Made by a program: the position numbers and the translations under genes. From positions 1-62,432 of the forward strand of contig CANRHB010000009.1 of NCBI GenBank assembly GCA_947630325.1: a stretch of DNA of 62,432 bases, in the 5' to 3' direction. This document shows positions 30,581-38,094 of this stretch, in pieces. This DNA comes from an uncultured Clostridia bacterium. GTDB taxonomy: Bacteria > Bacillota > Clostridia > Christensenellales > Borkfalkiaceae. The notes under the pieces are model-generated. The model had not been told where the DNA came from, ran no database searches, and saw only the letters and a program-made list of their open reading frames with translations. Each line of letters begins with the position of its first letter. Position 1 is the first letter of the stretch.

Positions 30581-33271
30581 ATGAAAACACCGTCCGGCGA
30601 CCCTTTGGAAGAGGGAGCCGAAAAGAAACCGTCGGGAAGAAAGCCTTCGGCGAATAAAAAGCCCGCGGCAAAAGAAAACGCGGTCCAAGACATTCCCGCG
30701 CCCGCGGAGGAAACCGCGCCGCAGAGTACGGTGAAACCGCTCTCCGAAGCGCCCTCCCCCGTTTCCCGCGCCCGCTCTTTTTTCGCGCGCATTCTCGACA
30801 GAAACGGCTCCGAGGACACAAAGTCCAAAAAACAGCATAAAAAACTCATGCGCAAGTTCCGCCGCATGAAGGAACCCCCTTCGGGAGCGGAGGTCGAACG
30901 CTACTCCCCGCCCATCGAGGAGGGGCTCTCCGAGGAGCAGGTGGAGGAGCGCAACAATCTCTTCCTCTTCAACGACGTCAACAAAAAGTACTCCAAGTCT
31001 TACGCGGCCATCTTCATCGGCAACATCTGCACGGTATTCAACTTTCTGTGCGTCGCCGTTGCGGTCGCGCTTGCGATCGCGGGAGCCGATTTGCCGCAGT
31101 TCCTCTTTGTCGTCATCTTTACGGCGAACCTCGTGATCGGCATCGTGCAGGAGATCCTCGCAAAACGGCAGATCGATAAACTCGCCGTGCTCATCTCCGC
31201 CACCGCCAAAGTGGTGCGGGGCGGGGTGAAAAAGGAGATCCCCATAAAGGAGATCGTCCTCGACGACGTGCTTCTGCTCGAAGCGGGACAGCAGGTCCCC
31301 GCCGACTGCATTCTCGCCGAGGGGAACGTGGAACTCAACGAGAGCCTCTTGACGGGCGAATCCACGGCGGTCAAGAAACAGATCGGGGATACCCTGTATG
31401 CGGGGTCCTTCGTCTCGAGCGGGAGCTGCTGGGTGCGCGCCGACAAGGTGGGCAGAAATACCTACCTCAACCAGCTGACTTCCCGCGCCAAAAAGTATAA
31501 GCGGCCGAAGTCGGAGATCGTGAACTCCATCCGCCTCTTCATCCGCGTGATCGGCGTGATGATCCCCGTCGTCGCCGCCCTCATGCTCTGGACGAGTTTG
31601 AGAAGTTACGGCGTGCCCTATTCCGAACTCGATTGGGAGAGCATTTCCCAATCCATCCAATACACGGGCGCGGTCATCATCGGCATGATCCCCTCGGGGC
31701 TGCTCCTGCTTACCTCCCTTGCCATGGCGGTGGGCGTAAGAAGGCTCGCCAAACAGCAAACTCTCGTGCAGGATATGAACTCCCTCGAAATGCTCGCCCG
31801 CGTCAACGTTCTGTGCCTCGACAAGACGGGCACCATCACGGACGGCAGAATGACGGTGAGCGACTGCATGATCATCGCCAACGACACCGAACACTCGGTG
31901 GAAGAGATCATGGGCAGTATGCTGACCGCCCTCGATGACAACAACCAGACTTCCATCGCCCTCCAGGACCGTTTCGGGCATTCCAACTCCATGCAGGCGA
32001 CGGCGACCATTCCCTTCTCCTCCAAGCGCAAACTTTCGGCGGTGACGTTCGGCGACGAGGGCACCTTCGCGTTCGGCGCGCCCGAGTTCGTGCTCCGTCC
32101 CATGTCTCCCCGCATCGAGCGCATCGTCAAACAATATGCGCAGATGGGTTTAAGAGTGCTCCTCCTCGCCTATGCGCAGGGGCAGATCGCGGGCGACCGC
32201 CTGCCGGGGCCCTTCCGCCCCATGGCGCTTATCACCCTTGCCGACAACGTTCGCCCCGAGGCGGTGGAGACGATCAAGTCCTTCAAGGAGAACGACGTGG
32301 ATATCCGCATCATCTCGGGCGACAATCCCGTCACCGTCTCCGAAGTCGCCCGCCGTGTGGGCGTGGCGAACGCGAACAAGTACATCTCCCTCGACGGCCT
32401 TACCGACATCGAGGTGGAGAACGTTGCAAACGAATACACCGTGTTCGGAAGAGTGACCCCCGAGCAGAAGGCGATTTTGGTGCGCACCATCAAGCGGGCG
32501 GGCAATACCGTTGCGATGACGGGGGACGGCGTGAACGACATCCTCGCCTTGAAGGAGGCGGACTGCGCCATCTCAGTTGCCTCGGGGAGCGAGGCGGCGC
32601 GCAACGTAAGCCACCTCGTGCTCATGAACAATAACTTCATGAACCTCAACGCGGTGGTGAACGAGGGGCGCAGGGTCATCAACAATATCAAAAACAGCGC
32701 CTCCCTCTACATCATGAAAACGCTGTTCGTCACCCTGCTTGCCGTCATCTGCGTGCTCATGCGGGAGCAATATTTCTTCAAGACGAACAACCTCTTCCTG
32801 TTTGAATTTTTCGTGGCGGCGATCCCCTCCTTTATCATCTCCCTGCAACCCAACAACAATCGCGTGAAGGGAAAATTTATTCTATACGTGCTGTCACGAA
32901 GTATCCCGGGGGCAATCACCCTCATTCTGTGCGTGCTTGCAGTGTACTTCGGCAGACAGTTTATCCCCGGTTACGGGTTCGGGACCAACTTCCAGCCCAT
33001 GCTCGTGGTTGCGGTGACCTTCGGCGGCATTGTGATGCTCTACCGCATTCTCAAACCGCTCAACCTACTGAGGTCCATTTTGTACGGCGGATGCCTTGCG
33101 GTCTGCATCATCGCCCTTGCCGTCCCCACCCTCGGGAATTTCGTCTATCCCGGTTGGGAGGAGGTCGAGTTCAATCTTTCCCAGATCTTGTATCTGCTCG
33201 TTGTGATCCTCGCCGCCTTCCCCATCTCGGGCTGGCTGACCGCCGCCTGCGATTTGATGAACAGCGATTAG
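30581..33271 (+). CDS. P-type cation-transporting ATPase, CtpE-like
   Basis: The 896-residue pump has the actuator motif LLTGES, the phosphorylation motif CLDKTGTITDG with Asp414, and the hinge TGDGVNDILAL. Ten hydrophobic segments fit the fold. The overall pattern, including NVNKKYSKSYAAIFIGNICTVFN-like N-terminal phrasing and few metal-binding features, resembles the CtpE-like branch linked to calcium transport. The membrane M4 motif reads IPSGLL. The first 90 residues are a disordered Lys/Pro/Ala-rich extension. The ATG at 30581 follows GAGG. The transported ion is uncertain. Confidence 0.88.
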   Translation: MKTPSGDPLEEGAEKKPSGRKPSANKKPAAKENAVQDIPAPAEETAPQSTVKPLSEAPSPVSRARSFFARILDRNGSEDTKSKKQHKKLMRKFRRMKEPPSGAEVERYSPPIEEGLSEEQVEERNNLFLFNDVNKKYSKSYAAIFIGNICTVFNFLCVAVAVALAIAGADLPQFLFVVIFTANLVIGIVQEILAKRQIDKLAVLISATAKVVRGGVKKEIPIKEIVLDDVLLLEAGQQVPADCILAEGNVELNESLLTGESTAVKKQIGDTLYAGSFVSSGSCWVRADKVGRNTYLNQLTSRAKKYKRPKSEIVNSIRLFIRVIGVMIPVVAALMLWTSLRSYGVPYSELDWESISQSIQYTGAVIIGMIPSGLLLLTSLAMAVGVRRLAKQQTLVQDMNSLEMLARVNVLCLDKTGTITDGRMTVSDCMIIANDTEHSVEEIMGSMLTALDDNNQTSIALQDRFGHSNSMQATATIPFSSKRKLSAVTFGDEGTFAFGAPEFVLRPMSPRIERIVKQYAQMGLRVLLLAYAQGQIAGDRLPGPFRPMALITLADNVRPEAVETIKSFKENDVDIRIISGDNPVTVSEVARRVGVANANKYISLDGLTDIEVENVANEYTVFGRVTPEQKAILVRTIKRAGNTVAMTGDGVNDILALKEADCAISVASGSEAARNVSHLVLMNNNFMNLNAVVNEGRRVINNIKNSASLYIMKTLFVTLLAVICVLMREQYFFKTNNLFLFEFFVAAIPSFIISLQPNNNRVKGKFILYVLSRSIPGAITLILCVLAVYFGRQFIPGYGFGTNFQPMLVVAVTFGGIVMLYRILKPLNLLRSILYGGCLAVCIIALAVPTLGNFVYPGWEEVEFNLSQILYLLVVILAAFPISGWLTAACDLMNSD

Positions 33272-33289
33272 AAATTTCGCACAATTAGT

Positions 33290-33525
33290 TCGGAAACACA
33301 CCCCCTTGCCCACCCCTCGAGGGGTTATGGAGGGGGTACCGCTTGGCGCCCCTTTAGGGGAGCTGTCACGAACTTGCGAGTGACTGAGGGGTTCTCCGAG
33401 AGTATGTAAAAAACCCTTTCCCCCGCTTCGCGGGTACTTTCCCTAAAAGGGACAGCGAGAGGGCTTTCATGCCTCCCCTCAACTTGTTGGGGGGAATGGT
33501 AGCAAGAAGAAACAATCAATATACA
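33290..33525. repeat. Family C composite repeat block
   Basis: The block contains CTTGCCCACCCCTCGAGG, CCCCTTTAGGGGAGCTGTCACG, a GAGTGACTGAGGGG unit and CGGGTACTTTCCCTAAAAGGG. The same modules occur inverted at 47510-47775. No gene is supported. Confidence 0.7.
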
Positions 33526-33554
33526 AAAAAGGAAAAAACAAAGGGAAAACAGAT

Positions 33555-36002
33555 ATGTCGGTGTTTTTATTGATCATAGCGAGTTTGCTTCCGATGGTCG
33601 CTTGCATCGGATTTTATCTGCTCGAAAAAAAGACGCCCTTCGGGAAATTGCGCTATTTCGTCCGCCAGATCATCATCGGCGTGGTGTTCGGCGGGATCAC
33701 GATCATGGCGACGGAGGTCTTCAGCACCAACATCGGCACCGCGCTCATCAACGCGCGCGACGCGGCTCCGCTCACCGCAGGCTTGCTCCTCGGCGGCCCC
33801 GCGGGGATCATTGCGGGCGTCCTCGGCGGCGCCGAGCGGGCCCTCTGCGTCCTTTGGAACGAGAGCGCGGCCTACACCGCCATCGCCTGTTCGGTCTCCA
33901 CCGCGCTTGCGGGCGTGTTCGGGTTTTTGGGCCGCAAGTTCCTCTTCGAAAACAAGGCCCCCTCGTGGTCGAATGCCCTCCTCATTGCGCTTACCACCGA
34001 AGTCTTGCACATGCTGCTCATCTTCCTGACCAACATGACGGACATCCAAAAGGCGTTTTCGGTGGTGGAGCAGGCGTCCGTCCCGATGATCCTCGTGAAT
34101 ACCCTCTCCGTGACCGTCTCCGCCATGATCTTCTCCCTCCTCGAAGGGAGAAAGCCCTTCACCTTCGGAAAACGGACGATCGCGCAGATCTTTGAGACCC
34201 TCCTCTTCCTCTGCGTCGCCGTGGCGTTTGCGGCAACGAGCATCTTCACCTACTTTTTGCAGGACAACATCGTAAAATCGGACACCAAGCGCACCCTCTC
34301 CATGGTCACGCGGGACGTCACCGAGGACATCCGCGACGCCTCCGATTTGAAACTTTTGGAGAATGCGCGGAGCGCCGCCGAAGAACTCAAAAAAGACCGT
34401 CACCAAAGCGGGGCCGACTTCTCCTTCCTCGACGCCTATGGGGATGAGATCAACATCGTGAACGAAAACGGCATTATCGTACAGTCCACAAAGGAGGAGT
34501 TTATCGGCTTCGACATGCATTCCGACGGGGACGGCGGGGAGCAGTCGGCGGAATTTTTGTGCCTTTTGGGGAATACCGAGGAATATGTGCAACCATACGG
34601 CCCTATCTCCATAGACGCGAACATCTTCATGAAATATGCGGGCAAAAAACTTTCCCCCGGCGAATGTGAATTCTTGCCGAACGGCGGCTTTGTGCAGGTC
34701 GGGCTCAATTCGGAGAGCTACTATCGAGCGCTCGAAGAGCGCGTGAAGATCGCGGCGGAGAACAGACACCTCGGGCGGGAGGGGTTCGTGCTCATCTTCG
34801 ATGAAACGTTCAAACTCATCAGCGCGCCCGAAGGACACAGGGAAGATACCTTTTCCCACCTCGGCGCAGAGGGCTACCGCTTTGACGAGGGCGAGCCCTT
34901 CCTCACCGAAGTTTCGGGCATAAAAAGTTACTGCCAATACAGCCATACCGAGGGCTATTATATCATCGCGGTCTACCCCGAGCGGGATGCGGCGCTTACC
35001 CGCAACATTTCGGTGTATGTCCTCCTCTTTGTGGAGATCATCGTCTTTTCGGCTCTCTTCATCTTCATTTACCTGCTCATCAACAGGCGCATCGTCGGCA
35101 ACATCGACAAGGTGAACACCTCCCTCGCACAGATCACCGAGGGCAACCTCGACGTTGTGGTGGACGTGCGCGACGGCGTGGAGTTTTCCCACCTTTCGGA
35201 CGACATCAACGCCACCGTCGCCGCTTTGAAACATTACATAGAGGCGGAGGCGAAGCGGCTCGACAAAGAACTTGAATTTGCACAGCGCATCCAGCTCTCC
35301 GCTCTGCCCTCGGTGTTCCCGCCCTACCCCGACCACAGCGAGTTCGACATCTTCGCCTCCATGGACGCGGCAAAGGAAGTAGGTGGCGACTTTTACGACT
35401 TCTACTTTGCGGGTCCCAATAAGTTCGTGTTTATGATCGCGGACGTCTCGGGCAAGGGGATCCCCGCCGCCATGTTCATGATGACCGCGAAAACCCACCT
35501 GCGCAACATGACCGAGAGCGGCATGGACATTGCAGAAGTCTTTACCAAAGTCAACCGCAGGCTCTGCGAGAGCAACGCGGCGGACATGTTCGTGACGGCG
35601 TGGATGGGCGCGATCGACCTTACGACGGGGACGCTCTCCTTTGTGAATGCTGGGCACAACCCGCCCCTCATCAAGCACAAAGACGGGACGTTCGAATATC
35701 TGCGCACGAAAGTCAACTTTATTCTCGCGGGCATGGACATGACCCGCTACAAAAAGCAGGAACTGCAACTCGCGCCCGGGGATGAGATCTTCCTCTACAC
35801 CGACGGCGTGACGGAGGCCACCAACCCGCAGGTGGAACTCTTCGGCGAGGAACGCCTCCAAAATTGCCTCAACGAGGCGCACGCGCCCGACCCCACCGCT
35901 CTTTGCAAGAAGGTGAAGAGCGCAGTGGACGCCTTTGCCGACAGCGCGCCGCAGTTCGACGACATCACGATGGTCGCAGTCCGCTTCAACCATTTTGCGT
36001 GA
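33555..36002 (+). CDS. Membrane SpoIIE/RsbU-type PP2C phosphatase with sensory domains
   Basis: This 815-residue protein has six or more membrane helices in residues 1-250, resembling a 5TM-LYT sensor. An extracytoplasmic Cache-like domain spans about 255-485. Another helix, a HAMP-like segment (NRRIVGNIDKVNTSLAQITEGNLD) and a SpoIIE-type phosphatase domain from about 575 follow. That domain has AQRIQLSALP, VGGDFYDFY, IADVSGKG and FDDITMVAVRF, which give the metal-binding Asp set. Such enzymes dephosphorylate STAS proteins to free anti-sigma kinases. A STAS/kinase pair lies 8 kb away in the export operon and is its likely target, by inference. Confidence 0.9.
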   Translation: MSVFLLIIASLLPMVACIGFYLLEKKTPFGKLRYFVRQIIIGVVFGGITIMATEVFSTNIGTALINARDAAPLTAGLLLGGPAGIIAGVLGGAERALCVLWNESAAYTAIACSVSTALAGVFGFLGRKFLFENKAPSWSNALLIALTTEVLHMLLIFLTNMTDIQKAFSVVEQASVPMILVNTLSVTVSAMIFSLLEGRKPFTFGKRTIAQIFETLLFLCVAVAFAATSIFTYFLQDNIVKSDTKRTLSMVTRDVTEDIRDASDLKLLENARSAAEELKKDRHQSGADFSFLDAYGDEINIVNENGIIVQSTKEEFIGFDMHSDGDGGEQSAEFLCLLGNTEEYVQPYGPISIDANIFMKYAGKKLSPGECEFLPNGGFVQVGLNSESYYRALEERVKIAAENRHLGREGFVLIFDETFKLISAPEGHREDTFSHLGAEGYRFDEGEPFLTEVSGIKSYCQYSHTEGYYIIAVYPERDAALTRNISVYVLLFVEIIVFSALFIFIYLLINRRIVGNIDKVNTSLAQITEGNLDVVVDVRDGVEFSHLSDDINATVAALKHYIEAEAKRLDKELEFAQRIQLSALPSVFPPYPDHSEFDIFASMDAAKEVGGDFYDFYFAGPNKFVFMIADVSGKGIPAAMFMMTAKTHLRNMTESGMDIAEVFTKVNRRLCESNAADMFVTAWMGAIDLTTGTLSFVNAGHNPPLIKHKDGTFEYLRTKVNFILAGMDMTRYKKQELQLAPGDEIFLYTDGVTEATNPQVELFGEERLQNCLNEAHAPDPTALCKKVKSAVDAFADSAPQFDDITMVAVRFNHFA

Positions 36003-36004
36003 AA

Positions 36005-36275
36005 GCAAAAATGTCATTTCGAGCTTGTCGCCCCGCCCGCACGTTCTATGTTGTCTAAGGGCGGCACGAGGAGCCTGCGACGAAGTAGAAATCTCTACCG
36101 CATTTTTTTAATTACGTCATTCCGCCCCGCGCGCAGTTCTGATTCTCTAAGCGCGGCACGAGGAGCCTGCGACGAAATAGCGAAGTCGAGGAATGTCCTT
36201 ATTACAATGCGGACACCCTTCGACAAGCTCAGGGTGACGTAATTTAGAACCCGTTCCCTCCTGAGGAGGGGGCAA
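36005..36275. repeat. Two family B repeats nested in family A sequence
   Basis: Family B copies at 36030-36088 and 36122-36179 lie where family A reads TGTCATTTCGAGC...CGACGAAGTAGAAATCTCTAC, as if inserted into it. A fragment ending CTTCGACAAGCTCAGGGTGACG follows at about 36210-36240. Confidence 0.7.
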
Positions 36276-36279
36276 AAAA

Positions 36280-36318
36280 CCTCAAAGAAGCCCGCGCTCC
36301 GCGCGGGCTTCTTTGAGG
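36280..36318 (-). terminator. Strong terminator of the Nif11-like precursor gene
   Basis: Perfect 18-base arms (36280-36297 and 36301-36318) enclose a 3-base loop, and the minus-strand side is followed by a T run. Confidence 0.9.
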
Positions 36319-36338
36319 ACTTCATTATATTCGCTTCG

Positions 36339-36641
36339 TTATTTGTATTTGACCTGACAGCGGCACCTGCAATGGTAGCAATAGTAGCCGCAACCCGAGA
36401 CGTCGATCCCAAGCCCGTCGCTCCTACCACAGAGCGCGCAGACGAGACTGCCGCTTTGGTCGACCCCGCCGCTGACGAGATCGAGGTCGTCGTCCGAAAG
36501 TTCGCCCATGCCGTGCCAACGGTCGAAATAAATTTGCGCGTCCTCCTCCGAGAGTTCGATCCTCTGCTCCCGCGCAAGCGCGATCAACTCCTGCGCCGAT
36601 CCCGCCCGCTTGGAAAGTTCAATCAAATCAAATGGCGTCAT
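36339..36641 (-). CDS. Nif11-like leader peptide with cysteine-rich core, candidate RiPP precursor
   Basis: The 100-residue product has a helical acidic leader (residues 1-57) ending ELSDDDLDLVSGG. That fits the Nif11-type leader with a double-glycine site at 58-59. The 41-residue core has seven cysteines (68, 71, 84, 88, 91, 93, 95) arranged CALC then CGYYCYHCRCRC, with several Ser. Nif11 leaders direct precursors to modifying enzymes and C39 exporters, and such an exporter is encoded 4 kb away. No LanM, radical SAM or YcaO gene is seen. A simple zinc-binding role is the alternative. Confidence 0.78.
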   Translation of the reverse strand: MTPFDLIELSKRAGSAQELIALAREQRIELSEEDAQIYFDRWHGMGELSDDDLDLVSGGVDQSGSLVCALCGRSDGLGIDVSGCGYYCYHCRCRCQVKYK

Positions 36642-36670
36642 TCCTGTTACGCTCCGTTATATTGTGCTAA

Positions 36671-36702
36671 TTGCGCCGATTCCGTTGATTTTTCGGCGCG
36701 AA
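36671..36702. promoter_or_regulatory. Inverted repeat over the response-regulator promoter
   Basis: GCGCCGA (36673-36679) and TCGGCGC (36693-36699) are inverted across a 13-base gap. The repeat overlaps the -35 box of the regulator gene and lies in the region shared with the divergent precursor gene. It could be an operator for the regulator. Confidence 0.5.
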
Positions 36703-36713
36703 TATGTTATAAT
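36685..36713 (+). promoter_or_regulatory. Promoter of the response-regulator gene
   Basis: TTGATT (36685-36690) and TATAAT (36708-36713) are 17 bases apart, about 35 bases before the ATG. Confidence 0.75.
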
Positions 36714-36748
36714 AAATTTATCCGATCAAGATACGGAATTCAGAAACC

Positions 36749-37414
36749 ATGGACTGTCTTTTTGCCCGAAGGATCCTCATCATAGACGGCAACGCCGAAA
36801 CTCTTTCCAAATATTTGGAGGAGCTCGGCAACGTCTGCCGCATTGCAAACACGCTCGAACGCGGGCGCGCTTTTCTTGCCGCCGAACCGTTTGACGGCGT
36901 GATCTCCGAATGGGTCCTTCCCGACGGAAAAGCCGCCGATCTTCTCGGCGAAGGGATCCCTCCCCTCGTGGTGTATTCGGACAGAACGGACGACGCCGAC
37001 GTCATAGACGCCCTCTCGCGCGGCGCGGCGGATTATGTGTTCAAACCCTGTTCGCCCCGCGTTCTGGCGCTCCGCCTCGCCCTTCGGCTCCCGCCGCGCG
37101 GCAACCGCATGGAGCGGCACGGCCTTGCGCTCGACATGGATCTGCGCGCCGTGACCTACCGCGGACAGCCCGTGAAACTCACGTCCTCCGAATTCAACAT
37201 CCTCTGCTTTTTGATGGCGCACCCGGGGGTATTTTTCACCACGGACACCATCTATGAAAAAGTTTGGAACGCCTCGAGTATGCAGACGAGCGTGGTGCGC
37301 TTCCACATTGCCAACCTAAAGCGCGCTCTTCTCTCGGCAACGGGCAAGAATTTGATCGTCTCCGAATTCGGCGCGGGCTATGCCTTTGCGAAGGAGAGCG
37401 ATCTCCCGAAGTAA
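36749..37414 (+). CDS. Orphan OmpR-type response regulator with atypical receiver
   Basis: The 221-residue protein has a receiver-like domain (residues 7-112) and an OmpR/PhoB winged helix (about 120-217; LTSSEFNILCFLMAHPGVFFTTDTIYEKVW and RFHIANLKRAL). At the phosphorylation position a Glu (E54 in ISEWVLPDG) replaces Asp, and the acidic pair is reduced to Asp13-Gly14. The conserved Lys99 remains. So it may be permanently active or sense something else. No histidine kinase is nearby. It is divergent from the Nif11-like gene, so I infer it controls the peptide genes. No clear ribosome site is seen. Confidence 0.85.
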   Translation: MDCLFARRILIIDGNAETLSKYLEELGNVCRIANTLERGRAFLAAEPFDGVISEWVLPDGKAADLLGEGIPPLVVYSDRTDDADVIDALSRGAADYVFKPCSPRVLALRLALRLPPRGNRMERHGLALDMDLRAVTYRGQPVKLTSSEFNILCFLMAHPGVFFTTDTIYEKVWNASSMQTSVVRFHIANLKRALLSATGKNLIVSEFGAGYAFAKESDLPK

Positions 37415-37443
37415 AGAGCCGCCCCTTTCCGAAACGCTTGATG

Positions 37444-37485
37444 AAAACCGCCCTTCCGCCTGTCTCGCGGGGGGCGGTTTTATTG
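37444..37485. terminator. Bidirectional terminator between regulator and peptide genes
   Basis: AAAACCGCCC (37444-37453) and GGGCGGTTTT (37472-37481) pair, with T-rich flanks. Confidence 0.75.
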
Positions 37486-37519
37486 CTTTTTTGCGCTCGG
37501 CGCGGCTTTGCCCTTTCTT

Positions 37520-37735
37520 TTAGCGTCTGGGACGGATGGTCTCCGAGGGACCGGGAACGGTGCCGCCGACTTTGGGAATGACCGTCGCCTTATGCGCAGG
37601 ATCCCCTGCCGTGGTGCCCTGCACGACTTTGCCCATCTTCTCCCATTCGCCTGCGCCGCCGACGACCTCTTCGGTCTCTTCGTCGGAGAGCGGCGCGCTC
37701 TTCACATCATTCGGTTTTTTGAAAGATTCTTCCAT
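37520..37735 (-). CDS. Double-glycine peptide precursor 1, no cysteine
   Basis: The 71-residue product has an acidic leader ending LSDEETEEVVGG (GG at 26-27), a typical C39-peptidase cut site. The core AGEWEKMGKVVQG... ends PKVGGTVPGPSETIRPRR and has no Cys. It parallels the gene just upstream in leader, in GEW.KMGKV and in the C-terminal GTVPGP..T..PRR. Its ATG follows GGAGG. It is the second gene behind the shared promoter. The transporter genes upstream are the likely exporter. I do not know the activity; bacteriocin, signal or surface peptide are all open. Confidence 0.8.
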   Translation of the reverse strand: MEESFKKPNDVKSAPLSDEETEEVVGGAGEWEKMGKVVQGTTAGDPAHKATVIPKVGGTVPGPSETIRPRR

Positions 37736-37753
37736 TTCGGTATCCTCCGAAAG

Positions 37754-37963
37754 TCAACGTCTGGGATTGACCGTGGTCGTGGGCCCGGGAACGGTGCCGC
37801 CTACCTTGGGTGCGCCCGTCTGCTGCTTTAATAAAGTCTGGCCAAGCGTCGTGCCGCCCGGCACTTTGCCCATCTTCGTCCATTCGCCTGTGCCGCCCGC
37901 AACGCCGTCGAGTTCTTCGTCGTTGAGTTCTTCCGCTTTGTTCTTTGTTTCTTTGTTTTCCAT
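37754..37963 (-). CDS. Double-glycine peptide precursor 2, no cysteine
   Basis: The 69-residue product has the leader ELNDEELDGVAGG (GG at 23-24). The 45-residue core starts TGEWTKMGKVPGGTT and ends PKVGGTVPGPTTTVNPRR. It is Gly, Thr, Pro and Lys rich with no Cys and no membrane segment. It starts behind CGGAG and lies 18 bases upstream of its paralogue. A strong separate promoter lies between it and the ABC transporter gene, which fits a high-copy exported peptide. Confidence 0.8.
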   Translation of the reverse strand: MENKETKNKAEELNDEELDGVAGGTGEWTKMGKVPGGTTLGQTLLKQQTGAPKVGGTVPGPTTTVNPRR

Positions 37964-38032
37964 TTTTTATCTCCGTTTTTTTATTTTCGGTCGGCGAAAC
38001 GCTCCCCGAATCCCTTTCGGTTTTACAGTGAC

Positions 38033-38061
38033 ATTATATCATCTTTTCAGCGCAAATGCAA
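38033..38061 (-). promoter_or_regulatory. Sigma-A promoter of the two peptide genes
   Basis: Minus-strand TTGCAT (38061-38056) and TATAAT (38038-38033) are 17 bases apart, lying between the ABC stop at 38095 and the first peptide ATG at 37963. Confidence 0.85.
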
Positions 38062-38094
38062 TATCTGCGGGCCCGCTTAAACAAATTCAAACAA

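Noticed and set aside
30491-32134. A 547-codon minus-strand frame opposite the P-type ATPase gene
   Set aside because: It runs through the consensus promoter and the ATPase core motifs and has no features of its own.
33567-36017. An 816-codon minus-strand frame opposite the SpoIIE-type phosphatase
   Set aside because: The phosphatase has all family motifs in the plus strand. The opposite frame has no ribosome site or recognisable domain.
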